A DNA stretch of 64,000 nucleotides, from assembly GCF_000179235.2 (NCBI RefSeq), contig NZ_CP039373.1:775860-839859 (forward strand). Direction: 5' to 3'. Source of the DNA: Synechococcus sp. CB0101 (GTDB lineage Bacteria > Cyanobacteriota > Cyanobacteriia > PCC-6307 > Cyanobiaceae). The position numbers and the translations under genes are program-made. Position 1 is the stretch's first letter; the number at the start of each line of letters is the position of its first letter. This document shows positions 18,590-26,724 of this stretch, piece after piece. Under the pieces are notes generated by a model. That model worked only from the letters and a program-made list of their open reading frames with translations, had not been told where the DNA came from and searched no databases.

Positions 18590-19656
18590 GCGAAGCCCAA
18601 GCACTGCTGGAGCAGATTCGCGGCGGCATCAGCCGGCCCTGGACGCTGATGGAGGTGTGCGGCGGCCAGACCCACTCGTTACTACGCCATGGCATCGACC
18701 AGCTGTTGCCACCAGAGATCCAACTGATTCATGGGCCGGGGTGCCCGGTGTGCGTGACCGCCACAACCCGGATCGATCAGGCCATGGCCCTGGCCAAAAA
18801 ACCCGGGGTGATCCTTTGCTCCTATGGCGACATGCTGCGAGTGCCGGGCAGCGACGGACGGGATCTGCTCAGCCTGCGGGCAAAGGGCGCCGATGTGCGC
18901 GTGATCTACGCACCGCTGGATGTGCTGAAGCTGGCCCGCGATCACCCCGAACGGCCGGTGGTGTTCTTTGCGGTGGGCTTTGAAACCACCGCACCCGCCA
19001 CAGCCCTGCTCGCTCAGCAAGCGCTGGCGGAGGGCATCTCCAACCTGCAGCTCCTGGTGGCCCACGTGCGGGTAGCGCCCGTGCTCGATCAACTGCTCAG
19101 CGATCCGGGCTGCGCGGTGCAGGGGGTGCTGGCGGCAGGGCATGTGTGCACGGTGATGGGTGAAGCGGAGCTCCAGTCGCTGGTGGCGCGCCATCAACGA
19201 CCCATCGTGATCACGGGCTTCAGCGCCGAAGAGTTGCTGCTGGGGATCTGGCGCTGCGTGCAACAACTGGAGGAAGGTGTGCATCGGCTCGAAAACGCCT
19301 ATGCCAAGGCAGTCGCCAGCGGCGGCAACCGCGGCGCCCAGGCACTGCTGGAAGAGGTGTTTGAACCGGTGGACACCACCTGGCGAGGGCTGGGAACGAT
19401 CCCAGCGGGGGGCTACAGGCTGCGGGCGCCGTTTGATGTGCTCGGCCCACCGACATGCCGCCAGAACACAGCAATCGGCAGCTGCACTGTGAGCAACAAC
19501 GAAGCGAACTGCCCCAGTGGGCTGGTGTTGCAGGGGTTGCTGCGGCCCCATCAATGCCCCAGCTTCGGAACAGCCTGCACACCCGATGCCCCCCTGGGTG
19601 CACCGATGGTGTCGAGCGAGGGAGCCTGCGCGGCTTACTACCGCTACCACCGCTGA
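18586..19656 (+). CDS. hypD: Hydrogenase maturation protein HypD
   Basis: A 356-residue HypD scaffold, on which Fe(CN)2CO is assembled with HypC. Motifs are MEVCGGQTH near residue 22, HGPGCPVCVT near 48, GFETTAPAT near 130 and the C-terminal Cys-rich region holding the [4Fe-4S] cluster. It is coupled to the upstream DHOD-like gene by an ATGA overlap and lies 3 bases before hypE. Confidence 0.95.
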   Translation: MSEAQALLEQIRGGISRPWTLMEVCGGQTHSLLRHGIDQLLPPEIQLIHGPGCPVCVTATTRIDQAMALAKKPGVILCSYGDMLRVPGSDGRDLLSLRAKGADVRVIYAPLDVLKLARDHPERPVVFFAVGFETTAPATALLAQQALAEGISNLQLLVAHVRVAPVLDQLLSDPGCAVQGVLAAGHVCTVMGEAELQSLVARHQRPIVITGFSAEELLLGIWRCVQQLEEGVHRLENAYAKAVASGGNRGAQALLEEVFEPVDTTWRGLGTIPAGGYRLRAPFDVLGPPTCRQNTAIGSCTVSNNEANCPSGLVLQGLLRPHQCPSFGTACTPDAPLGAPMVSSEGACAAYYRYHR

Positions 19657-19659
19657 GGC

Positions 19660-20679
19660 ATGCAACACGCTGATGCCACCATCCAATTGGCCCATGGCGG
19701 CGGCGGCCGGCTCAGCCAACAGCTGATCCACGACGTGCTGTTGCCGGCCTTCGGACCAGCCGATGGCGTGCTGCACGATGCAGCGCTGCTGCCAAGCCCG
19801 GGCCAAACCCTCGCCTTCACCACCGACTCCTATGTGGTGCGGCCGCTGTTTTTTCCCGGCGGAGACATTGGCCGGATGGCCGTCATCGGCAGCGTGAATG
19901 ATCTAGCGATGGCCGGAGCGAGGCCAGTCGCCCTCAGCTTGGGACTGATCCTCGAGGAGGGCCTACCGATGGGCACCTTGAAGCGGGTGGTGGACTCCAT
20001 CCGCGAGGCAGCTGAGCAATGCGGGGTGGCAGTGCTCACCGGCGACACCAAAGTGGTGGAGCGAGGCAAAGGCGATGGCGTGTTCGTGAACACCAGCGCC
20101 ATCGGCGTTGTGGAACACGGGCTCACCATCCACCCCAGCTCCGTACAACCAGGCGACGCCGTGCTGGTGAGCGGTGACCTCGGCCGCCATGGCACGGCCA
20201 TCCTGATCGCGCGCGAGGAGCTGGGCTTCCGCAGCACGCTGGAGAGCGACCTAGCTCCCTTGCACAGCTGCGTGCTGGAGCTCATCGCAGCGGGAGTGGA
20301 GCTTCACTGCCTGCGAGACCTCACCCGCGGTGGCCTGGCAAGTGGACTCGATGAAATTGCACGCGGTGCTAGCTGCACGATCGAGGTGAACGAAGAAGCG
20401 ATCCCATTCGATCCGGCGGTAGACAGTGCCTGTGAACTGCTGGGGCTCGATCCCCTCGCCATGGCCAATGAAGGGCGAATGGTGGTGATCTGCCCGGCGG
20501 CCTCTGCGGAACTGGCCCTGCGGCACATGCGCTGTGATCACCCCAACGCCTGCCAGATCGGCACGGTGCAGGAATCACGGGAGGCACACTCACGGCATCC
20601 GGTACACCTACGCAATCGGTTCGGAGTGTTGCGCCCGCTGGAACTCGGTCGCGGTGAACAGTTGCCGCGCATTTGTTGA
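19660..20679 (+). CDS. hypE: Hydrogenase maturation protein HypE
   Basis: A 339-residue HypE of the PurM-like ATPase fold. HGGGGRLSQQLI near residue 12, FTTDSYVV, LTGDTKVVE and DLTRGGLA are visible. The protein ends PRIC, the C-terminal Cys that receives the carbamoyl group from HypF and is dehydrated to thiocyanate. This is the last gene of the hydrogenase run; no strong terminator follows. Confidence 0.95.
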   Translation: MQHADATIQLAHGGGGRLSQQLIHDVLLPAFGPADGVLHDAALLPSPGQTLAFTTDSYVVRPLFFPGGDIGRMAVIGSVNDLAMAGARPVALSLGLILEEGLPMGTLKRVVDSIREAAEQCGVAVLTGDTKVVERGKGDGVFVNTSAIGVVEHGLTIHPSSVQPGDAVLVSGDLGRHGTAILIAREELGFRSTLESDLAPLHSCVLELIAAGVELHCLRDLTRGGLASGLDEIARGASCTIEVNEEAIPFDPAVDSACELLGLDPLAMANEGRMVVICPAASAELALRHMRCDHPNACQIGTVQESREAHSRHPVHLRNRFGVLRPLELGRGEQLPRIC

Positions 20680-20751
20680 ACACAGCTGCAGCGCAACGCC
20701 GAGCGGGCGAACCATCCATAGCGTTTGAGGATCTCCCGATCAGACGCCGTG

Positions 20752-21489
20752 ATGAAAAAGCAGCACGCGCACACACTGGAAGCTGTATTTCACCATCCGC
20801 TGCGGCATGACCTGCGCATGAGTGATGTCGAAACGATGCTGGTGGATCTAGAGGCTCACGTTGAACACTTGTCGGATCACCGACTGAAGCTGCAACTGGC
20901 CAGTGGTGAAACCATGGTGTTGCATGCAGCAGCAGGGCAGCACCATCCCTTACTTGATGCAGATGGAGTGTTGCGGCTACGCCGATTTCTGGAGGAGGCA
21001 GGCGTCACACCCGAGCACCCAGATACACCACAGCCACATCCCAGGGGAGAGCAGGCCAAACGGCTGGTCATTCACCTTGATCATCGTGGCGCACGTCTTT
21101 GGTGGCTGGAAGGTGATGCTGTGGAAACGAGCACCCTCCAACCACATGGGCTGTGGAGCAGCCATCAACGCCTCAGTCATCGCCATGATCGTGACATCGC
21201 AGGACAACGCGCACCACTAGATCATGAGTTTCTACAAGCGCTGAGAGGAGCAATGACCCAAGCAGATCGGGTTCTAGTTGTTGGCCATGGACATGGTGAA
21301 AGCGATATGCGGAAGACGCTCTACAAATTTCTAGAAAAGCACTACCCCTCCGACGCAACTCGCCTTGAGGTATGCGAAGCAGACGATACAGCTTGGAGCG
21401 ACAAAGAACTCCTGGCCGCTGCACACAAACACTTTGGCAATCAAGCACATCGACATCACCCTGCGATACCAGGAAAAGAACTGGACTGA
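20752..21489 (+). CDS. HicA-like / eRF1-like two-part protein, unknown function
   Basis: About 245 residues. The N-terminal half (residues 1-85: KHAHTLEAVFHHPL, then DVETMLVDLEAHVE and LRRFLEEAGV) resembles a HicA-like double-stranded-RNA-binding fold. The C-terminal half (RLVIHLDHRGARLWWLEGD, then VLVVGHGHGESDM) resembles the bacterial eRF1-like/translational-machinery group. The ATG at 20752 is preferred; a TTG at 20725 is also in frame. It is His-rich. It sits between hypE and the peptide island and could belong to either. The domain reading is from pattern memory only. Confidence 0.55.
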   Translation: MKKQHAHTLEAVFHHPLRHDLRMSDVETMLVDLEAHVEHLSDHRLKLQLASGETMVLHAAAGQHHPLLDADGVLRLRRFLEEAGVTPEHPDTPQPHPRGEQAKRLVIHLDHRGARLWWLEGDAVETSTLQPHGLWSSHQRLSHRHDRDIAGQRAPLDHEFLQALRGAMTQADRVLVVGHGHGESDMRKTLYKFLEKHYPSDATRLEVCEADDTAWSDKELLAAAHKHFGNQAHRHHPAIPGKELD

Positions 21490-21581
21490 CCAAGCGCAAT
21501 CAGGCGACCTCGTCGAGCAGCGGTGCCGCGGCAGAAACGCACAACAAAGACCAAGAGCAGGAAAAGCAATCACACTCAAGA

Positions 21582-21595
21582 TGGGCACATGCCCA
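21582..21595. promoter_or_regulatory. Inverted repeat upstream of precursor peptide 1
   Basis: TGGGCA, a 2-base spacer and TGCCCA form a perfect 6-bp inverted repeat 28 bases before the precursor 1 ATG. A similar repeat precedes precursor 3 (22469-22479), with ATCAAAG shortly after both. It is a candidate operator or leader hairpin. Confidence 0.35.
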
Positions 21596-21623
21596 CAGAT
21601 CAAAGCAGTTTTTACCAAAATCC

Positions 21624-21854
21624 ATGATCATCCAAACCCTTCAAGAAAACCACTGCGAAGCACTCTGCGGTGGCGGACGAGAGGAACTCGAACTCACCCT
21701 TAACCTGACCAAACCCCGTCGCGTCATTTATGGCGGTTCTGCAACCTACTCCAACAACGGAAGCCAGAACAACCGCAGCTTCAATGTCCGCGGCAAAAAC
21801 GCACTTGGAAGCTTTAACGTTGGCCCCACCACCACCTACGTCACCCCTGCCTGA
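21624..21854 (+). CDS. Double-glycine leader peptide precursor 1 (candidate bacteriocin)
   Basis: A 76-residue precursor. The 17-residue leader MIIQTLQENHCEALCGG has Leu at -12 and Leu at -4 with Gly-Gly at -2/-1, matching C39-peptidase leaders. The mature part of 59 residues is rich in Asn, Gly, Ser and Thr, contains two SFNV segments and has no Cys, so it has neither disulphides nor lanthionines. The exporter with the matching peptidase is 1.3 kb downstream. No Shine-Dalgarno is visible. I do not recognise the core family. Confidence 0.65.
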   Translation: MIIQTLQENHCEALCGGGREELELTLNLTKPRRVIYGGSATYSNNGSQNNRSFNVRGKNALGSFNVGPTTTYVTPA

Positions 21855-21887
21855 CGCAACACCCTAACATTCATATAGCGCGCTTAT

Positions 21888-21915
21888 GCCCGCTCGCGCT
21901 ACGCGAGCGGGCTTT
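21888..21915 (+). terminator. Strong GC hairpin after precursor 1
   Basis: An 11-bp perfect stem (GCCCGCTCGCG paired with CGCGAGCGGGC, 3-base loop) is followed by TTTCC. The T-run is short, so it may be a terminator or an mRNA-stabilising hairpin between precursors 1 and 2. Confidence 0.6.
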
Positions 21916-21947
21916 CCAGTTCAAATCAAAAGCCCCCCACGAAAGTC

Positions 21948-22208
21948 ATGATCAACGAACTATCAGCAGAAAGAAGCGAAACAATCAACGGAGGATCGAA
22001 ATTCTTCAGGTGGCAGCAAGCTGCAGAAAAGATTGAAACAGCAACATTTGGCATCGGAAGCCCAACAATCAATGTCAGCCCATCCGTAAGCCCAGTAATT
22101 ATTACAGCTCCATTCTTAAGGTCCTCGAACTACTCCTTCAACCTCTTAGGCAACAACAACGCATTCAACACATACGGACAAGGCACGAGCATCATCAATA
22201 TTGGCTAA
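21948..22208 (+). CDS. Double-glycine leader peptide precursor 2 (candidate bacteriocin)
   Basis: An 86-residue precursor. The leader MINELSAERSETINGG has Leu at -12, Ile at -4 and Gly-Gly at -2/-1. The mature 70 residues contain PTINVSP, shared in pattern with precursor 4 (PAIQVSP), and YSFNLLGNNN, which resembles the SFN segment of precursor 1. There are no Cys. The C-terminus is Asn/Gly/Ile-rich. The codons are visibly richer in A/T than those of the hydrogenase genes. It is followed by its own terminator. Confidence 0.7.
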   Translation: MINELSAERSETINGGSKFFRWQQAAEKIETATFGIGSPTINVSPSVSPVIITAPFLRSSNYSFNLLGNNNAFNTYGQGTSIINIG

Positions 22209-22228
22209 CAAACACCAGAGACCAAACG

Positions 22229-22253
22229 GGGGCCACGAAAGCCCCTTTTTTTT
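22229..22253 (+). terminator. Rho-independent terminator after precursor 2
   Basis: GGGGC, a 7-base loop and GCCCC are followed directly by eight T. It is placed 20 bases after the precursor 2 stop. Confidence 0.85.
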
Positions 22254-22468
22254 GCGCAAGAGAGTGGAGACTAAGACCCAGCAAATACCAGCGACAGATA
22301 CCGCAAGAGCTCAAGATGCTTAGCGAGATCCCTGAAACGACTGCAGGATGCGAAAAACACAACTCACAGCCAAACAGAAAGCGAGAAGCCAGGCATAGCG
22401 CAAAGACAGCTAATGCTGCAGAAACGATGAAAACCCGTCAAACAGAAAAAAGGAACTTAAACCAGGAT

Positions 22469-22479
22469 GGGCATTGCCC
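22469..22479. promoter_or_regulatory. Inverted repeat upstream of precursor peptide 3
   Basis: GGGCA-T-TGCCC lies 19 bases before the precursor 3 ATG and parallels the repeat before precursor 1, including the preceding GAT and the following ATCAAAG. It is a candidate regulatory or leader element. Confidence 0.35.
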
Positions 22480-22498
22480 TCATTTTCATCAAAGGCAA

Positions 22499-22792
22499 AT
22501 GATCAAACTCGAACTTCTGCATGACGCTGAAATCCAGGGGCTGACTGGTGGCAACGGCTGGGCATTCCCTAGCCTGACCAGCAAGACCTCCACTATGGAG
22601 ATCAACAATCTGGTCAGCCAGTCCAACGTGGGTTCCGCATGGGCATCCAGCGCTACTGCCACAGGCGGTGGTGGCGGCTGGCATCCCTGGTTCCACAAGA
22701 TGCCTTCCGGTGGTGCAAGCACGGCAGACGCCAAGAACATCCAGAAGAACTACAACTCGATTAGCAACTTCGGCTTCAGCTTCACCATCTGA
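22499..22792 (+). CDS. Double-glycine leader peptide precursor 3 (candidate bacteriocin)
   Basis: A 97-residue precursor with the most classical leader of the set: MIKLELLHDAEIQGLTGG has Leu -12, Glu -8, Ile -7, Leu -4 and Gly-Gly. The mature 79 residues contain a Gly run followed by WHPWFHKMPSGG and end FGFSFTI; there are no Cys. The core is unlike precursors 1, 2 and 4. AAAGG lies 3 bases before the ATG. The long open frame upstream has no leader logic, so the ATG at 22499 is the start. Confidence 0.72.
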   Translation: MIKLELLHDAEIQGLTGGNGWAFPSLTSKTSTMEINNLVSQSNVGSAWASSATATGGGGGWHPWFHKMPSGGASTADAKNIQKNYNSISNFGFSFTI

Positions 22793-22809
22793 GCCATAGA
22801 GAAAATCAG

Positions 22810-22834
22810 GGGCCGCAGCGATGTGGCCCTTTTT
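22810..22834 (+). terminator. Rho-independent terminator after precursor 3
   Basis: GGGCC, a 10-base loop and GGCCC are followed by TTTTT. It lies 17 bases after the precursor 3 stop and 25 bases before the precursor 4 ATG. Confidence 0.8.
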
Positions 22835-22859
22835 GCTGCCCTTACAAACGAAAACTGCC

Positions 22860-23075
22860 ATGCACACGCTTAGTGATTTTGAGGCCGAGGAGATTGGCGG
22901 CGGATTCACCTTTGCATTACCAGCTATTCAGGTCAGTCCGAACATCATCATCAATACGGTCCCTCAGATCAATGCCGGCTCAGCCATTGCCGTTCTAGGC
23001 GGGAATTCCAGCCTGGATCAAAACAACGGCTCATCACTCTGGAATGCCTTGATTGCAGGACTCTTTAATTTTTGA
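22860..23075 (+). CDS. Double-glycine leader peptide precursor 4 (candidate bacteriocin)
   Basis: A 71-residue precursor. If cleavage follows the third Gly of MHTLSDFEAEEIGGG, the leader has Leu -12, Glu -8 and Ile -4, exactly the register of the other three. The mature 56 residues are hydrophobic and Asn-rich, with PAIQVSPNIII near the start and an amphipathic end (LWNALIAGLFNF) that could insert into membranes. An upstream in-frame ATG at 22821 lies in the terminator stem and is rejected. It ends 100 bases before the exporter gene. Confidence 0.68.
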   Translation: MHTLSDFEAEEIGGGFTFALPAIQVSPNIIINTVPQINAGSAIAVLGGNSSLDQNNGSSLWNALIAGLFNF

Positions 23076-23175
23076 AGCCCAGAGAAAGTGATCGCACAGC
23101 GTCACTCCGTGTCCCACGGCTCTGGCTGGTCCAGGGCCGTTTTCATCAGTCACATCGTGCGGCAGTGCCCAGCCC

Positions 23176-25401
23176 ATGAAGCTTCCCCATCTCAACACCA
23201 CCTCGCTGCATGCATGGAAACAGCAGCTCACAGCAGCCTTCAGCGGTCAGGATCGGCATTACACCTGCGTGCGCCAGTTCAATGAAGAAGACTGTGGTGC
23301 CGCTTGCATTGCCACGATCTGTGAGCATCACGGCCGCAAGCTCACCATCGGACGGGTTCGCGAATGCGTGGGCACGATGGCAACAGGAACAACGCTGCTG
23401 GGGCTGAAGCGCGGTGCCGAACAACTGGGCTTACAAGCTCGGGCAGCCAAAGCAGATGCCAGCCTTGTTGAGCACCTAGACGAACTACCTCTGCCAATGG
23501 TCTGCCATTGGAATGGCAACCATTGGGTGGTGTTACACGGGAGAAAAGGTGATGAGCTGGTGATCGCTGACCCTGCCGTAGGGATCCGGGAGATACCCAA
23601 GGAAGCTTTTCTGCAGCACTGGCAAAACGGAGTGGTTCTGCTGCTGGAGCCAGACCCGGCCCGATTCAACACGGCAGAGAAGGAGCCAGCCAGTAAAGGC
23701 CTATGGGTGCTTACCGAATTCGTGAAGCCCTTCAAAGGCCTGCTGATGCAGGTGCTGATGCTCAACATCGTGATCGGCACTCTGGCTCTGAGCATGCCTG
23801 TGTTGATGCAGATCCTCACCGACGACGTTCTGGTGCGTGGTGATGTGCACATGCTCACCAGCCTGAGCATCGGCATCATGCTCCTCACCGCCTTGCGCAA
23901 TGGCCTCGGCTGGGTGCAAGGCCACATGGTGGGCCACTTTGGCCAGAAGCTGCAGTTGCAGATGATCATGCACTACGGCCAGCGGTTGTTCCATCTGCCG
24001 ATCAACTACTTCGAAAGCCATCGCAGTGGTGAGGTAGTGAGTCGTATTGGCGACATCGAACACATCAATGGGCTGCTCACGGGAGTGGTCACTGGTCTAC
24101 CGAGCCAGCTGTGTATTGCAGCAATCTCTCTGATCTGGATGCTCACCTACAGCGCCCCGCTCACCCTGGCGGCCGTGGCCTGTTACGCGGCAGTGGTGAT
24201 CTGCAACCTGAGCTTCCTGCCCGCAGTGCAGACCAAGATCAAGAAACTGCTGGTGGGATCGTCGGAAAATCAGGGCTATCTGGTGGAGGTGTTCCGCGCC
24301 GCCACGGTTCTCAAAACAACAGAGGCGACACCCCAGGCCTGGCAGGAATACCAACGCAACTTCGGTCGGCTAGCACGATTGAGCTGGGACACCACACGTC
24401 TGCGCCTCAATGAGAGCACGGCCACAAGCCTGCTGGGTGGCCTCACGTCGATTGCTTTGCTTTGGTACGGCAGCAGCTTTGTGATCAACAGCCAGCTCAG
24501 CATCGGCCAGCTGCTCGCTTTCAATGGCATGGGGGCGAATGTGCTCGGCTTTTTGGCGGGGCTGAGCGGCCTGTCGCAGGAATTGATCACGTCCGGTGTT
24601 GTGCTGCGCCGCCTCTCAGAAGTGTTGGAACGGGATCCAGAAAATGCCCGTGATGGTCAAAAACACCATGCCGGCATCAGCTCCCAAGCACCGATTCGCT
24701 GCAACGACATCAGCTGGCACTATCCAGGCCGCCGAGCCTTACTCGATCACTTCACCCTGGAGATTCCTGGTGGACGCACGACGGCCCTGATCGGTGAATC
24801 CGGATGTGGGAAAAGCAGCATCACCAAGCTGATCGCCGGCATCTATCCGCTAGAGCACGGCAGTATCCACTACGGCAGCTTCAGTTCACGCGATCTGAAC
24901 CTCGATAGCCTTCGGCGGCAGGTGGTGCTAGTGCCGCAGGAATCGCACTTCTTCAACCGCAGCATCTTCGACAACTTCGCCTTTACCCATCCAGGGGTGG
25001 ACTTTGCCCAGGTGGTGGAGGCCTGCAAGTTGGCCATGGCAGACGACTTCATTCACGATCTGCCCGACGGCTACGGAACGGTGCTGGGTGAATTCGGCGC
25101 CAACCTTTCGGGAGGTCAGAAACAGCGGCTGGCGATTGCGCGCGCTCTGATCAACGATCCACCGGTGCTGATCATGGATGAATCCACCTCAGCCCTCGAT
25201 CCGGTGCTGGAGCAACGGCTGATGGATCGCCTGTTGGCGTACCGCAAAGGCCGCACCACGATCTTGGTGAGCCATCGCCCGTCGGTGATTCTGCGCGCCG
25301 ATTGGATTGTCTACATCGAGCGAGGCCAGGTGAAACAGCAGGACAGCCCTGCCGTTCTGGCCGACAGCGCCATGGTCTCCCCCTATCTCTCTGCAGCCTG
25401 A
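23176..25401 (+). CDS. Peptidase-containing ABC exporter (C39 peptidase, PCAT type)
   Basis: A 741-residue exporter. The N-terminal C39 Cys-protease domain has catalytic Cys40 (EEDCGAAC), His116 (GNHWVVLHG) and Asp132 (IADPAVG), which cut after Gly-Gly leaders. Six membrane helices follow (about residues 170-470, including a DDVLVRGD loop), then an ATPase domain with Walker A GESGCGKSS near 540, signature LSGGQKQR near 645 and Walker B LIMDEST near 665. All catalytic residues are present. It processes and exports double-glycine peptides across the inner membrane, and its obvious cargo is the four precursors just upstream. Confidence 0.93.
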   Translation: MKLPHLNTTSLHAWKQQLTAAFSGQDRHYTCVRQFNEEDCGAACIATICEHHGRKLTIGRVRECVGTMATGTTLLGLKRGAEQLGLQARAAKADASLVEHLDELPLPMVCHWNGNHWVVLHGRKGDELVIADPAVGIREIPKEAFLQHWQNGVVLLLEPDPARFNTAEKEPASKGLWVLTEFVKPFKGLLMQVLMLNIVIGTLALSMPVLMQILTDDVLVRGDVHMLTSLSIGIMLLTALRNGLGWVQGHMVGHFGQKLQLQMIMHYGQRLFHLPINYFESHRSGEVVSRIGDIEHINGLLTGVVTGLPSQLCIAAISLIWMLTYSAPLTLAAVACYAAVVICNLSFLPAVQTKIKKLLVGSSENQGYLVEVFRAATVLKTTEATPQAWQEYQRNFGRLARLSWDTTRLRLNESTATSLLGGLTSIALLWYGSSFVINSQLSIGQLLAFNGMGANVLGFLAGLSGLSQELITSGVVLRRLSEVLERDPENARDGQKHHAGISSQAPIRCNDISWHYPGRRALLDHFTLEIPGGRTTALIGESGCGKSSITKLIAGIYPLEHGSIHYGSFSSRDLNLDSLRRQVVLVPQESHFFNRSIFDNFAFTHPGVDFAQVVEACKLAMADDFIHDLPDGYGTVLGEFGANLSGGQKQRLAIARALINDPPVLIMDESTSALDPVLEQRLMDRLLAYRKGRTTILVSHRPSVILRADWIVYIERGQVKQQDSPAVLADSAMVSPYLSAA

Positions 25402-25403
25402 CG

Positions 25404-26627
25404 ATGAGCAACCTTCAACGCCGCAGCGACATCATTCCTGCCCAGCTCACCCCCCTGCAGGCCGATGACTTCCTACCGGAGCTCGGTCAGTGGAGCAAAA
25501 CGCTGGGGCAGCGGACACTGGTGGTTGGTGCCGCCAGTGTGTTGGCCCTTGCCATCTGGCCCTGGCAGGAGACCGTGCGCGCTGCAGGCGTGATCCGACC
25601 GGCCGGAGAAAACACCATCGTTCAGAGCCAACTCGATGGTGTGCTGGCGAGGGTCTGGGTCAAGGAGAACCAAGTGGTCCAGAAGGGCGAACGCTTGGCG
25701 GAACTCGATCGCCGCAGCCTGGACAACGAGCGACGGAAATTGGAAGCGGAGCTGACCCAGTCGTTGGCCCAACAGCGCGATAGCCAGGCCTCGCGTCTGG
25801 ATGCGCAGCAACAGACCAACGCCACACGCTCTTTGAACAGAGCCCAACTCAACTCAGCACAGCGCGATCTCGACAGCGCGGCCTCAACCCTGCAGTACCG
25901 GGAGGTTGAACTCAAGCGCTACCGCAGCTTGCTCTCCAGCGGTGCCGTTGCCGAAACAGTGATCGAGGAAAAACAGGCCCAAGCGGTATTGGCACGCAAC
26001 GAGTTGGCCAAGGCCCGGCAAGCACTGCGGGAACAAGAAGCACGCGGCGCCGCCGAACTGGCTCGGCTTGGCCAGGGCTCCAACCAGGCCACGCGTGACA
26101 GCCGAGAACTCGCCAAACAGGTGGATCAAACGCGTGCCCGTCTCGAGGAGGTCAAACGCGCCTTGCTCAACAGCGTGATCAAGGCGCCCAAAGCCGGGTC
26201 AGTGATTGTGAGCAACCTCAGGCATCCGCAGCAGGTGATCCGCAGCGGCGAGGTGCTGGCGCAGATCGCACCCAGCCAGGGCGAGCTACAAGTGAAACTG
26301 AGCGTGCCAAGCTCCGATGTCGGCACGATCAAGGCGAATCAACCGGCCCACCTCCGCATCGCCGGTTGTCCTTACCCAGAATTCGGCGTGCTGAAGGCGC
26401 GGGTGCTGAACATTTCTGCCGACACGATTAGCCAGGGCACAGGTCGTAATGGCACTGGCAACCCCGGTTTCCAGGTCTCTCTGCTGCCGTCAGCAAAACC
26501 ACTCACCAATGGAAGCCGCACCTGTTTACTGCGTCATGGCATGGATGTACAGGCCGATGTTGTAACGCGGCAAACCACGATTCTTGGCTTCATTCTCACC
26601 AAGTTACGACTCACAACTGGGACCTGA
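25404..26627 (+). CDS. HlyD-family secretion adaptor (membrane fusion protein)
   Basis: A 407-residue periplasmic adaptor starting 2 bases after the exporter stop. One membrane helix (residues 38-54) is followed by the first lipoyl half (VIRPAGENTIVQSQLDG, then VWVKENQVVQKGERLAEL), a long charged coiled coil (about 105-265) and the second lipoyl half (VIKAPKAGSVIV). It joins the ABC exporter to a TolC-like outer-membrane channel, which is not encoded in this window. The ATG at 25404 is chosen over longer frames that read into the exporter. Confidence 0.92.
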   Translation: MSNLQRRSDIIPAQLTPLQADDFLPELGQWSKTLGQRTLVVGAASVLALAIWPWQETVRAAGVIRPAGENTIVQSQLDGVLARVWVKENQVVQKGERLAELDRRSLDNERRKLEAELTQSLAQQRDSQASRLDAQQQTNATRSLNRAQLNSAQRDLDSAASTLQYREVELKRYRSLLSSGAVAETVIEEKQAQAVLARNELAKARQALREQEARGAAELARLGQGSNQATRDSRELAKQVDQTRARLEEVKRALLNSVIKAPKAGSVIVSNLRHPQQVIRSGEVLAQIAPSQGELQVKLSVPSSDVGTIKANQPAHLRIAGCPYPEFGVLKARVLNISADTISQGTGRNGTGNPGFQVSLLPSAKPLTNGSRTCLLRHGMDVQADVVTRQTTILGFILTKLRLTTGT

Positions 26628-26724
26628 AGACAAGCAGATTACAGCAGAATCGGAGCGCAGTAACACCCATCAATCAAGCCGAAGATCCATACGCTTCTGG
26701 GGCATCATCTCACCCCTTTTCAGG

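Noticed and set aside
18682-19806. Minus-strand open frame of 374 codons across hypD
   Set aside because: Antisense to a fully conserved hypD and hypE start; rich in Gln, His and Ala with no domain.
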